The position numbers were made by a program, and so were the translations under genes. A DNA stretch of 64,000 nt, taken from NCBI GenBank assembly GCA_012861695.1, contig JAAOOA010000086.1, positions 3,401,293 through 3,465,292 of the forward strand, in the 5' to 3' direction. Source of the DNA: Trematomus loennbergii (taxonomy: Eukaryota; Chordata; Actinopteri; Perciformes; Nototheniidae). The notes beneath the pieces are model-generated. The model made no database searches, had not been told where the DNA came from, and was given only the letters and a program-made list of their open reading frames with translations. Of this stretch, positions 22,540 through 32,739 are shown in pieces. Numbering within the stretch: position 1 is the stretch's first letter; the number at the start of each line of letters is the position of its first letter.

Positions 22540-23174
22540 GGCGCGTTCACACCGGAGTACTTTTCCCACAATAGTTAATCAGAACTCAGATATATTTGCG
22601 TTCACAACAAAAAGCCCCCTGAACTAAATTAGTTCATCAGAACCATTTTTACCCCATTTTCAGTCCCTGCTGGAGAGCAGGGACTTTCGTGGGAGAAAAA
22701 GGTTCCTATGTGTGATTGGCTGGGCGGAATGCAAACCACGCTCCGTAAAACTCCCAAAAAGTTTTGTGAAGCCGGCCATTTTATTATCCTCGCATTCGCA
22801 TTATTAGCATTAGCATTAGCCCAGCGCACAAACGCAGAGAGACTAACTTATGGCAACACAAAAGAAAACATGGAAGCGGTGGAGATGAGGAGGTGTCGGC
22901 GTTCCGGCGATTTACTCGAAGGCTTCAGTAGAAGCTGCTGGGACTTCCGGCCGGGGACTCCGGGTGGCAGTATACGCCGTGAAGTGGTTTGCGGCCTGCC
23001 AGTAAACCCAAAGCAGAAGAAGAAGTGACGTCAGCGGCTTCATTTGCCTAATCCACCCCCAGGAACTCATTGCGGTGTGAACGCGATCTGCTTTAGTTCA
23101 TCAGAACTAAAAGAGTTCTCATGAACTGAGTTCTCGTGAACTATTGTGGGAAAAGAACTTGGTGTGAACGCCCC
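22540..23174. mobile_element. Non-autonomous element with GCGTTCACACC ends (635 bp)
   Basis: The left end 'gcgttcacaccggagtac' plus 'ttttcccacaatagtt' pairs with the right end 'aactattgtgggaaaa' plus 'ggtgtgaacgcccc'. No unambiguous TSD is visible. The style is reminiscent of PIF/Harbinger, and a SANT/Myb-like coding fragment inside is consistent with that, but the assignment is tentative. Confidence 0.65.
22850..23027 (+). pseudogene. Possible Myb/SANT-like DNA-binding fragment, frameshifted
   Basis: Across the three frames the sequence gives 'MATQKKTWKRW', then 'RDEEVSAFRRF', then 'YSKASVEAAG'. In that order they resemble the start of Myb/SANT-like proteins found in Harbinger-type transposons (tryptophan, acidic DEE, aromatic spacing). 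No single frame carries all three, so at least two frameshifts are required. Weak evidence; it could be chance in a GC-rich stretch. Confidence 0.35.
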
Positions 23175-23629
23175 TAATGGGGACTCCCTGTTAGTTAGCC
23201 AAGGGATCCTGGTGTGTGAGGTGCTCCGCAGATTGGTCCATTTGGGCCAATCCGGTCATTTGTTGTTGATTTGGGTGTTCACACGTCACAGAACCCAGGA
23301 AGCAAACAATGGAAAATGAGAAATCTCCAACGAGGCGTTTTGGGGCAGCATAGACAGGTCTTTTCTGAGTTAGAGTTTTACTCGCTACAGGGTGTACTTT
23401 GAGGGTTTTTTACTCTGCAGACCGTTTACATGCATACAAACCTTCATAACACACAAGGGGACGGGTAATAACCGGAAAACCATGACATGGGCCCTTTAAG
23501 TTGAACATAAACATTTGTATTGAAACTTTATATTATTGCTTTCAACTTACGGAATACAGGTATGTGAAATATCTTGACTTAATACATTTAATTAAAGTCA
23601 ACTTTTCAGTTATTTCAGAGGATGAAAAG

Positions 23630-24170
23630 GCAGTATGTCACGGCGGTACAATGTGTGGACCCAAAAGCACGGAGGCAGACACAGGATTCAAGTACAAAAA
23701 GAGTCTTTACTTGATATGTAGTTTCAGATACAAATAAGTGATGAAACCCAAAATCACAGGATCAGCAGATCCAGAAAAATACATACAATAAATAATCTAC
23801 ACTAATGCTTACCTAACAAAAAACTAGAAAAATACAACTACCTGATCTTACCTTACTATAACTCTAAATGCGGACAATGACTATTACGGTAACTTGATGC
23901 GATCTGTAAACGCTGGAAAGCTCGGCATAAGACACAAGACAATCTGGCAAAAGATAAGGGGAGACAGGACAATATACAAGAGGTAAGTGGGCACAGGTGG
24001 AAACACTCCAGGGCAGACACTGACGATGGCGGGAAAACAACCAAGGCAGGAATTAAAGGGACCTGGAACGAGACAAGGTGAATACAAAATAAAACAGGAA
24101 GTGGAACATAAAAAACGAAACTAACATAAAACATTTAACAAAGTTGCCGATGCACAACACAGTATGAAAA
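23630..24170. repeat. Unclassified interspersed repeat
   Basis: Segments such as 'aacgctggaaagctcggc', 'aaggggagacaggacaatat' and 'gtaagtgggcacaggtgg' look like a common fish repeat, possibly an LTR or a retroposon 3' region on the minus strand. I cannot define its ends or class. Confidence 0.35.
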
Positions 24171-25305
24171 AAATAAAGAGCTTTTTGAACATTAATGCAT
24201 GCAGACATGTCACAGTAGAGACACTAAATTATAAATAGAAATATGAAGCTGAATATGAGCAGAATATGTCCTCTTTCAGCACAATACGTGAGTAAATGTA
24301 CTTCATAACATCTCACCACTTGTTTGAACACACCAGTGCATCTGAGCCTCTGGACGGCTGAAAGGTCACTTCTTCTGGGCTGCAGCTCCCAGGATCTGCT
24401 GCTGAATTATGATGCTGCAATACTGGGAAAAAAAAGACAAGAGACTAACCAGCTCCAGGGCTGCTGAGCCTGACCTCTGACCTCTGTGTGGACCATGCCC
24501 AAGAAGAAGAATTTCTCTACAGGGATCGATAAATGTCCGATTATTATTCTGCGCAGTGTGAGCTGTGTGTGGAGGATGGCTAAAAATGAACATTCATCTT
24601 TTTATAAATGAGTCATTACCACTTAGCATGCACATGTCGTTCCTCAGTTCATTTTACTGAAGCACGTTTTTTTCAGTGGTACAAACAGAATTTGAAATAT
24701 CTTTGAAAACATTTAGACCACAAATCAAGCTGCAGTGTTTCATATGTGGATGTTTGCAATCCAAATCAAGGTTAAAGTTCAGGAGTGAAAAATAAAAACT
24801 CTTCCAAACTGGAAGGAAAGCAAAATGGCTCTTTTTGATAGTAAAGGTTGCAGACCCCTGGTATAACGCAGTACAGTAGTACTAACCACACAGTACTTCC
24901 ACATTTGCTCCACATTGACCAACTACCATACTCCTATAAAAACAGTATAAGATACAAACCATATAATATAATACTGTGAAAAGATCCATTCTGCATAACT
25001 AGTACTTTAACTTTTGATACGTTAAGATCATTTATCAGATAATACTTCTGTACTTTATATTATTTTGTAATGAGCCATTGTGCAAAATGAGAACTTTACC
25101 TTTTGTACTTTAAGTACATTTTGATGCTGATACTTTTGTACTTTAACTTAAGTAATATGGTGGAGTATTTTAATACGATAATATGAGGATTCATTTAATT
25201 ATTAAACAACTACAGTGCTCCCGGTCAATCCCAAATGTTAATAAACCTCAAACCTGAATATATAAGAAAGTGAAAGTGAGGTTTTGGCATTCTTAGGAGA
25301 ATATC
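24171..25305. other. No gene; orphan hAT end at 24775-24867
   Basis: No coding region seen. At 24775-24867 the minus strand reads caggggtctgcaaccttta followed by 'agagccattttg', a familiar hAT left terminus, with no partner end nearby. The sequence from about 25240 (aaacctcaaacctgaatat) may already be the outer part of the Tc1/mariner element. Confidence 0.5.
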
Positions 25306-25399
25306 TATGTGTGTAGAATTATTAGGCAACTATTAGTGTGCAGAATTATAACTACTAAAGGAAAAACGAAAATGTTCCCATATCACTTTTCACCTGAGG

Positions 25400-25823
25400 T
25401 GTACTGTCTCCCTTCACCATAAATCTCCCTGTTAAGAAGGCCCCACAAGTTCTCAAAAGGGTTTAGGTCAGATGAGAAGGGGACCATGTCATTATTTAAT
25501 CTTTAAGGCCTTTAGCCACGCGTAGAGTACTTCGATGCATTCAATGGAGCATTGTCCTTCATAAAATCATGGTCTTCATGAAAGATGCAGACTTTTTCTT
25601 GTTCCACTGATGGAAGAAAGTGTCTTATTAAAACTGGCAGTAGGTTCTGTTGTTGATTTTTGAGTCCATCTTTAAACCTGAAAAGGTCCAACTAGATCAT
25701 CTTTAATGATACCAGCCCATACCAGACCCCACCTCCACCTTGCTGGTGTCTGAGTCGAGGTGGAGCTCTGTGCCCGGTACTGATCCATCCATCTGGTCCA
25801 TCAAGAGTCACTCTCATCAGTCC
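25400..25823 (-). pseudogene. Tc1/mariner transposase, catalytic C-terminal part
   Basis: The minus-strand pieces include 'MRVTLDGPDGW' next to the first-Asp region, 'HRAPPRLRHQQGGGG', 'DNAPLNASKYS' (normally DNAPxH, second catalytic Asp) and 'SSDLNPFENLWGLLNREIY' (normally SPDLNPIENLW, with the third acidic residue). Frameshifts and stops lie between the pieces. The DNAP and DLNP.ENLW boxes are diagnostic for the Tc1 DDE domain. The protein is inactive. Confidence 0.82.
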
Positions 25824-26153
25824 CAGTGGCGAGCCGTCAGGGCCCTCTAGGCCCTCTGTGAGGGCCCAAGATGTTCTAAAAAATAATATTTGAAAACATT
25901 ACAAAGAAAACATTTATTTCTTAAATATTCTTTTTTATATATTTTTTTTGTTAAATATTTCATTAGTTTTACCAAAATAACTTGATTTAATTGTATTTAA
26001 AATAACATTTCCAAAGAAATAAATCCTTCGAATCTGCCTGTTCAGTTTCTGTTGGAATGTGAAGGGTTAAATGCCGTCTCTGCGAGTGCATGTGTATAAA
26101 GTGGTGCAGTGACGCGTCCTAAAACCCGGAAGTAAGCTGCGCTCTGGTTCCCT

Positions 26154-26662
26154 GGTTATGGCTAGAAAGGATCCGTCTTGTGTAAATATGACGTCACGTT
26201 CTCGTTGTAACTCTCGTTGTAATCGGATCGGCTCGGAAACACATCTACAGCAATAACATGCAACATACACATTAATGCAGCAGCAATATTAATAGAGAAA
26301 CATCAGACATAATAGTACAACACTGAAAGGGAACATTTTATTGCACCAGGAGCTATCTTGGGACTTTAAACTGAGACAACGTTGACTTGCCTGTGAATAC
26401 AAAATAAACCATAGTGTTGGTGATCTACAGTGTTGTCATTCTTCTTTGAACAGCAAGACCGCTAACACCATATTTCAACAATCACACTCCCTGTAATTGA
26501 CATCATTAATAGATAGTTTACCTTCTCAACATCATTTGCTGTGGCCCACTGATGTTAACGATCGTAACTGAAAGGCTGCCTGCCAAACGTAAACATTCAG
26601 CCACGTGACTTGCAAACTCTCGCGAGAGTTTTACACAAGACGGATCCTTTCTAGCCATAACC
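26154..26662. mobile_element. 509-bp TIR element nested in the hAT
   Basis: The ends are a 32-bp inverted pair starting GGTTATGGCTAGAAAGGATC. The 8-mer GGTTCCCT precedes it (26146-26153) and recurs one base after its end (26664-26671), which could be a 9-bp TSD with one mismatch. Long TIRs with an 8-9 bp TSD fit MULE or hAT-like MITEs; I do not assign it. No coding content. Confidence 0.75.
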
Positions 26663-26821
26663 GGGTTCCCTCGACAGAAAAGCAATGGGATTTCTCATGG
26701 ATGTAATAGCTCGAAATAAGGTCTGTAGAAAACGAACCTGTTAGATTTGTTCAGCCGGATAATATCCACATGTCTACCCTACTTTTATTATTTTCTAATC
26801 ATAAATCTAATCGATAGATTT

Positions 26822-27004
26822 ATGATGGATAGATTTATGATTAGCATAAGTTCGTTCATGATGCCTCATGTCAGTGATAGTGATGACATCGTTGCGAAAT
26901 TATTAACCGAGTCATTTTCAAGATTGAGTTACAATGATAAATTGGAGTGGTTCATCAAGTGCTTCATCCAAAAGGACAGGAGGATGGACTTTGTGTTTAA
27001 GTGA
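26822..27004 (+). pseudogene. hAT transposase N-terminal exon remnant
   Basis: The frame reads 'DSDDIVAKLLTESFSRLSYN' followed by 'DKLEWFIKCF'. This resembles the first coding exon of hAT transposases related to zf-MYM-type host proteins, where a DKIVEELLTKSFSSLSYEEK-like segment precedes the finger. The reading continues to a stop just past 'DFVFK', near a potential donor region. No finger or catalytic core is present. Moderate confidence, based on motif memory and position inside a bona fide hAT. Confidence 0.55.
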
Positions 27005-28288
27005 TTTGATCATCAAAGGTAGGCCTAAGTCATTTTCAATGTGGGCCGCCATGCCGACTTAATTCATTTTGAATTGTTACTTGGCTGTGGGTGCCCTGTC
27101 ATGATAGGTGTTTATATAAATGGTGTTGTTTTGTGTGGTAGAGGGTCGATATCATTGATGCGTTTTGCACCCCGGGCCGTTGTTTTGATATTCCGCTGAA
27201 GTATACGCTGTGACGTAATAACTCTTCTTTTTTTTCGAGGGAAGGGGGGGGGGGTCAGAGGGTCTAGGTATAAAAGTCACGGCTCGCCACTGATCAGTCC
27301 ATAAAACCTTTAAAAGATCTGTCTTCAGACATTTCTTGGACCAGTCTTGATTTTCACCTCATGTGTCTTCCTCACCTCGGCCATGTCTCTGAACACCTGG
27401 GGCCTCATTTATAAACGGTGCGTACGCACAAAAGATGGCATACGCCAGTTTCTACGCACTGTTTGCATTTATAAAAAACTAACTTGACGGGAAAATGTGC
27501 GGTCCTCCACGCAAACTCTGACCCATGCGTACGCACTAAGCACAAAAACGGGAGAGACGAGAAACTGCGACACCGTTGGCAGAAGGAAGAATGGAGAGAA
27601 ATATGTGGAACTAATACCATAAATAAAATGTTACCTCTCATGTATCATATATGAAGAATTATTTTCACAAATTGATTCAAGCCAATCTTAAAATGATTTA
27701 ACAAACGCCTGTTTGAGACTCCTTAGTGCACACAAAAACATAACTTGGAGAAATAAATAAATACGGAAATGTTATTGATCACCCTCGATTATGTTCTCTT
27801 GTTAAGAAATGTATTCTCATAAATGATGCGGTAAGCAGGAGGACAGAATTACTTTAAACTGACACCGTTTTGCATTTCTATAGGTTGTATAGATACGAGC
27901 ATGGTTTTATATACTATCAGTTTAATCGTGTTTTATGCCGTTCGCCAATAGCCTACTTGATAAGTCGCTCGTAAAATACAGGAGGTATGGAAACTAAGAA
28001 CACCATATGTGGTAAATTGTACAGCTAATAACACAACACATTAGTTGTATTTCCTTTAACTGGTGGATTATGGATATATAGTTGCTGATCGACAGCTGGA
28101 ACACAAACCACCAAATACAACAAAATAATTCAGATCCAGTCGTCATGACTCCACTCCGGAGGGATTCCCCGATCATTTCTTACAGTTTCTCATCAAGGGG
28201 GGTGTCTCCTGTCCCCGGTACAAACACTGCCAGAGGAAGGTTAGGCTATTTAGGTGTATTTTCTTTGTCATTAACCTTTTTCCAACCC

Positions 28289-30662
28289 GGTATCACGGCA
28301 AGACGTGAACATGTGACGATTTACCATGCTGGGAGACGTGAAGGTGTCACGTTTCGTCCCTTCAAACGTGACAGTTACACGGTATTGTTAACATGGCCCA
28401 AATACCCGGAAATGCCAAGCAAATGCTGTACCACGACGGTCGGTTGTTATTGTCAATATTAATATAATAATGATTTATTTTTTAATAGTCACACTCGATT
28501 TCGCCGATGTTCTTGTTGCCCCAGCTGGTCAATACCTCTTATAGCAGAAACAAAGGCTACATTAATGTATTAAATCGATGTTAATCCATGTGTGCGGTTG
28601 TGGAATTAACGGACGTGACGTTGTGCAATTGTGTTGCCAGGCAACAACTTGGCTTCATGTTAATTTACAAACTCTTCAACTAGAACCGTAGTTATATTTA
28701 AAAACATTTTAGAAGACCTCACGAAATACTTTAATGTAAATTAAATTTAAATGTGAAGGACTGTGTGTATAACAAAATACATCCATCATAAACAATACCG
28801 GAAACAGACGTAGGCAAGATCCTCAGCTCGGTGATTGGATGGTTTAGCCGCAATGCACGTTGGGAAATGGTGTTTATGCGATGTGAAATCCGAAAACATT
28901 TTTTTTAAATAAAATAATACTTTATTCCGAGTGTGCTTGCTTTTCTCTTTGAAAGTCATCACATAACGGCATTGTAATACACGTTTCGGCTGCATTAAAT
29001 ATTACACATCTGCCGTAGTTCTCTATTTATAGAACCCTGATGAGAAGACTTCTAGACAAACAGGAAGCACTGCCGCCAAAACTGAAAACGTGACGTGGAT
29101 CTTAAATATATAAGCAGTTAAACAACATCTTACATTTCTTTTCACACAATACGTCTCCTTGCAGTATCAACACTAATTCGGCTGACTTTTATATTTGATC
29201 CAATTGGTAGATAGGCTGTATTTACGCCATAACGGTGCACAGCTGATAGAAAGGGACACCTAGTGGTTAAAGCACGTTATTGAATTGTATTATTATTTTT
29301 GAATTTGATTTATGTTAACTATGTTTAAGCACTTATTTTAACTGATATTATACATATCTAATATACTCTAATAAGATGTATGTAGATAGTATAAGAAATG
29401 TGCAGAATATGACAGTTTAATGGTGGAGGTATACACACATATTGATAGATGTCTTGTTGAGGAACTTGCGACCCAAGTTTTTCATTCATTGCATAACTAC
29501 ACCATGTGTATAATATGATATGTCAATAAACCTTAGAAAATCTTGAAATCTGAATGGGATGTGCAAAATAGTCATTATATACAGTCTTTAATGAACTATT
29601 AGTAGAGAATAATGAGTAATGAATATACTTTATAGGGATCCTATTAATATCTAATAATACAATTATAAAATGCAATAACGTGCTTTAACCACTAGGTGTC
29701 CCTTTCTATCAGCTGTGCACCGTTATGGCGTAAATACAGCCTTTCTACCAATTGGATCAAATATAAAAGTCAGCCGAATTAGTGTTGATACTGCAAGGAG
29801 ACGTATTGTGTGAAAAGAAATCTAAGATGTTGTTTAACTGCTGATATATTTATATCCACGTCACGTTTTCAGTTTTGGCGGCAGTTCCTGTTTGTCTAGA
29901 AGTCTTGTCATCAGGGCTCTATAAATAGACAACTACGGCATATATGTCATATTTAATGCAGCCGAAACGTGTATTACAATGCCGTTATGTGATGACTTTC
30001 AAAGAGAAAAGCAAGCACACTCGGAATAAAGTATTATTTTATTTAAAAAAAATGTTTTCGGATTTCACATCGCATAAACACCATTTCCCAACGTGCATTG
30101 CGGCTAAACCATCCAATCACCGAGCTGAGGATCTTGCCTACGTCTGTTTCCGGTATTGTTTATGATGGATGTATTTTGTTATACACACAGTCCTTCACAT
30201 TTAAATTTAAATGTACATTAAAGTATTTCGTGAGGCCTTCTAAAATGTTTTTAAATATAACCACGGTTCTAGTGGAAGAGTTTGTAAATTAACATGAAGC
30301 CAAGTTGTTGCCTGGCAACGCAATCGCACAACGTCACGTCCGTTAATTCCACAACCGCACATGGATTAACATCGATTTAATACATTAATGTAGCCTTTGT
30401 TTCTGCTATAAGAGGTGTTGACTAGCTGGGGCAACAAGAACATCGGCGAAATCGAGTGTGACTATTAAAAAATAAATCATTATTATATTAATATTGACAA
30501 TAACAACCGACCGTCGTGGTACAGCATTTGCTTGGCATTTCCGGGTATTTGGGCCATGTTAACAATACCGTGTAACTGTCACGTTTGAAGAGACGAAATC
30601 GTGACACCTTCACGTCTCCCAGCATGGTAAATCGTCACATGTTCACGTCTTGCCGTGATACC
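28289..30662. mobile_element. Foldback-type element: 2.37 kb inverted repeat, arms about 1 kb
   Basis: Arms 28289-29297 and 29653-30662 are inverted copies with only scattered differences (for example gtcccttcaa versus gtctcttcaa, and tggtcaatac versus tagtcaacac). They start GGTATCACGGCAAG and enclose a spacer of about 355 bp. An 8-bp direct repeat CCTTTTTC lies at 28275-28282 and 30661-30668 and may be the TSD, in which case the left end extends a few bases further out. Each arm has TATAAATAG and a 69-codon frame reading outward (minus 28786-28995, plus 29956-30165) with identical predicted protein. A partial copy lies at 522-1505. Confidence 0.88.
28786..28995 (-). other. Short conserved frame in left arm (twin at 29956-30165)
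   Basis: A 69-codon frame starting 'MQPKRVLQCRYVMTFKEKSK' and ending 'AEDLAYVCFRYCL'. Its twin in the right arm predicts the same residues throughout. Upstream on the same strand lies TATAAATAG (about 29026-29034), and an AATAAA occurs within the frame. I recognise no family. Identity is expected from arm homogenisation alone, so coding is unproven. The degraded relative at 568-762 has lost the frame, which argues against selection on the protein. Confidence 0.3.
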
Positions 30663-31082
30663 TTTTTCGGACCACTTATTTATTTATTTTGGTGACGATC
30701 CAACCTCCATGCTGCTACTCTGGTTCAAACTGCATCCACCAAACAATATGATTTATCTCGACCTCCCCAAAATAACCAAAATCTGACACGGTGTGTCAGA
30801 TTGCGATCTTCTTCATGCAGTCAGTCAAAATGAATGAATGGGCGTTTCTTTTACTATTTATCGGTACATTTGGCCGTTACGTGAAGCCCGCAAAAGCTGC
30901 GCCGCATTTCGAGTTGATTGTGATTTATAAAGGGAAACCGGCGTAGGATGTGCCGTACGCAAGTCCTACGCCGGTACGCAGTCTTTTATAAATCGGAAAG
31001 TGTCGGTGCGTATTTATTTGCTTTGTCCTACGTAAGCAACCTTCCCACGCCAATCCTATGCAAGGCTTTATAAATGAGGCCC

Positions 31083-31261
31083 GTGGTACTTCTGGGCCCT
31101 CCAGGTAGGTTGTGGTTCTGGAATATGACAGCACTGCTGAATAATGGGTTCCTGGTCGCTTCACATTTGATTCTTCTCAAATCTTTGGCGCTTAATTTGC
31201 GTCTTTTTTTCTCAACACATTTCTTGCAACCCCTGTTAACTATTAAGTCTGTGTGCTGCAT
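31083..31261 (-). pseudogene. Tc1/mariner transposase, N-terminal part
   Basis: The minus-strand frame reads 'IVNRGCKKCVEKKRRKLSAK', then 'DLRRIKCEATRNPLFSSAVI', then 'NLPGGPRSTT'. This is the region of the second helix-turn-helix and linker of a Tc1-type transposase. It stops exactly where the 3.7 kb element begins. The next piece, 'QVFRDMAEVRKTHEVK' (27293-27399), continues the protein on the other side but carries stops. Confidence 0.75.
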
Positions 31262-31541
31262 CTCTCTGAAATACTTGAATAAAATATTTGACTTTCAGAG
31301 TTAGTTAAATCAGTTTTTTGGCCCATTTCGCCTGAGGAAAAGGAGCTGCCTAATGATCATGCACACCTTGATATAGGGTGTTGATCTCCTCAGGTCATAC
31401 CCTCCACCATTACACAAATACACATCACCTAATATGCCTAAATCCATTATGCATTCAAGTTTATACAGCTTGGATTTGGAAAATATGCATACAAATTATG
31501 ATGGAAATACTCACTCACTCCTAATAATTGTGCACACAAAC

Positions 31542-32479
31542 CAACACTGCCTCTATCTCATAAAAATAATATTTATGTTTACAGTACAGCAGTATCATTT
31601 TACTGCCAAATGCTTCCAGATAGAGCAGTAAAGAATATCCTTTGTTTCGGCTTTGTTAGAGGAGTCTGCATTGGGATTATTGGGGGGGGGGTTGTGACAC
31701 GCTGCTGTGGACAAGCAGAGGTGACTCTGAAGGAAACCAACATCCAATTACAGGCCGAACGGAGGCGGAGAGGCAATTACACAACGACGAGTTACATAAG
31801 CCTTTCTGAGAATTTCTGTCTGTCTCCGGCCGGCGTCCTGACTGCGTCTGACATGGAGACACGGAGAGAAATGGAGTCTGTTGTTCCACCGGCCAATTAA
31901 GACACAGACATGTTATGTAACAGTGTTTACAGACGCCGCCTTCACTCGGCTTCTCTTTGGTGCTTCGACCGCTGATGTGCCAACTCATTTAAAGTGGAGC
32001 AGCAGGATTCAGGACTTACTGTACATGCTAACACAGCTGGGGATGTGTTGAACATTTTAAGAAGATACAGCGGCAAAAAGAAGCGGGTTTGGATTCCCCG
32101 GGTTTGATAAGGAAATCTAGTCAGATATTTCTCCTGGGACTCTCACCTAAGGTTTTCTTTTTCTCTCTCTTTAGTTTTTTTATTCATGCCGGGAAGCTTA
32201 TCCGAGCGTGTGCCGTGTTTCTAAACAACATTCTGATTCACATTCACACGGTTACACTCGCTCACACCTGGGAGCTGCAGAGTACAACAGCAGGAGGGGG
32301 GGGGAGGAGGAGGGAGAGGCCTCGCTCTGTCTCACGGCCCCACATTCCCCAGGCAGGAGGGGGAGGATCCTGGAGTCCAGCAGCTGTGGGTTGCAGGTGT
32401 AAAGACACAGTAGAGTTCAGTAGATGGTAGTGGTCTCACTGAAGGTTCTGGATGAACTCTCCAGCCCCTGAGGTCACAT
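31542..32479. other. No gene seen
   Basis: Mixed composition with a GC-richer stretch at 31700-32400. Several short frames exist (up to 113 codons) but none has a known domain, and splice context is not evident. Part of it may be conserved non-coding DNA. Confidence 0.4.
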
Positions 32480-32690
32480 TATGTGTCCTCGGGCAACATA
32501 CTTAACCCCAATATCTCCTTACGGCATGGCCAACAGTGTGTGAGTGTGTGTGGAGGTCAGTTTTCATGAGCAGGTTCATTTTTAAAGCCGTATCTACCGC
32601 TGTATGAATGTGTGTGAATGCTGACCTGTCATCTAAGCGCTTTGAGGCATTCAAAGACTGCAAAAGCAGTTAATAAATGCAGTTTATATA
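32480..32690 (+). repeat. Probable SINE-like repeat with LINE-type tail
   Basis: 'tgtcctcgggcaacatactt', then 'gtgtgaatgctgacctgtc', then 'gcgctttgaggcattcaaag' and 'taaatgcagttta' follow the layout of a widespread fish retroposon. Family not assigned. Confidence 0.5.
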
Positions 32691-32739
32691 TAGTTTCTCT
32701 CACCCTGTACACTGCAGACTTCACCCACAATACTGCGAC

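Larger units (their letters stand above)
20145..23495. mobile_element. TTAA element with AGGTCCCATGTCATGG ends (3.35 kb with nested insertions)
   Basis: TTAA flanks lie at 20141-20144 and 23496-23499. The left end AGGTCCCATGTCATGG pairs with the right end CCATGACATGGGCCCT. A second TTAA plus near-identical end (aggagacatgtcatgg) lies at 20248, so either two related elements are stacked or the end was duplicated. The same second-type end recurs at 48968. It contains the hAT at 20533-22331 and a GTTCACACC-ended element at 22540-23174. No transposase of its own is recognised. Confidence 0.82.
20084..23608. mobile_element. Palindromic MITE P, copy 2, split by a 3.35 kb insertion
   Basis: Left part 20084-20144 ('ttatgtcaacaaattcc...gaaagcaataata') and right part 23496-23608 ('gttgaacata...gctttcaact...aagtcaacttttca') together match the intact MITE at 8688-8868 read in reverse orientation. 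The break is at TTAA. Confidence 0.8.
25824..27292 (+). mobile_element. hAT element (1,469 bp), TSD atcagtcc, inside the Tc1 transposase
   Basis: The TSD ATCAGTCC lies at 25816-25823 and 27293-27300. The ends are CAGTGGCGAGCCGT and ACGGCTCGCCACTG, a perfect 14-bp inverted pair. It keeps one probable transposase exon (26822-27004, plus strand) and carries a separate TIR element at 26154-26662. It is non-autonomous. Confidence 0.95.
27400..31082. mobile_element. Element with GGGCCTCATTTATAAA ends, carrying a foldback element
   Basis: A 16-bp inverted pair (GGGCCTCATTTATAAA) closes the two ends. Subterminal regions are rich in gcgtacg and cgtacgc motifs. Around 1.3 kb is its own; the rest (28289-30662) is the large inverted repeat. 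It interrupts the Tc1 transposase in the linker. A clean TSD is not seen (ctg and gtg flank it). The ends suggest PIF/Harbinger, but without a transposase this is tentative. Confidence 0.75.
25306..31541 (-). mobile_element. Tc1/mariner-type element, split by two insertions
   Basis: Outer ends carry 'gtgtagaattattaggcaac' on the left (with a repeat of it 22 bp further in) and the inverse, cctaataattgtgcacac, on the right. Between them a transposase is readable in pieces on the minus strand. Two insertions break it: a hAT at 25824-27292 and a 3.7 kb element at 27400-31082. Without them the element would be about 1.08 kb. Outer limits are approximate because the TA target is not resolved. Confidence 0.8.

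Noticed and set aside
28289..30662. Large palindrome as an assembly duplication artefact
   Set aside because: The arms differ by scattered substitutions and indels, the spacer is distinct, and an independent partial copy lies at 522-1505. An artefact would give exact arms. Long reads would still be the decisive test.
31610..32430. Frames of 96, 103 and 113 codons on both strands
   Set aside because: They overlap each other in a GC-richer patch, show no domain, and have no consistent splice signals.
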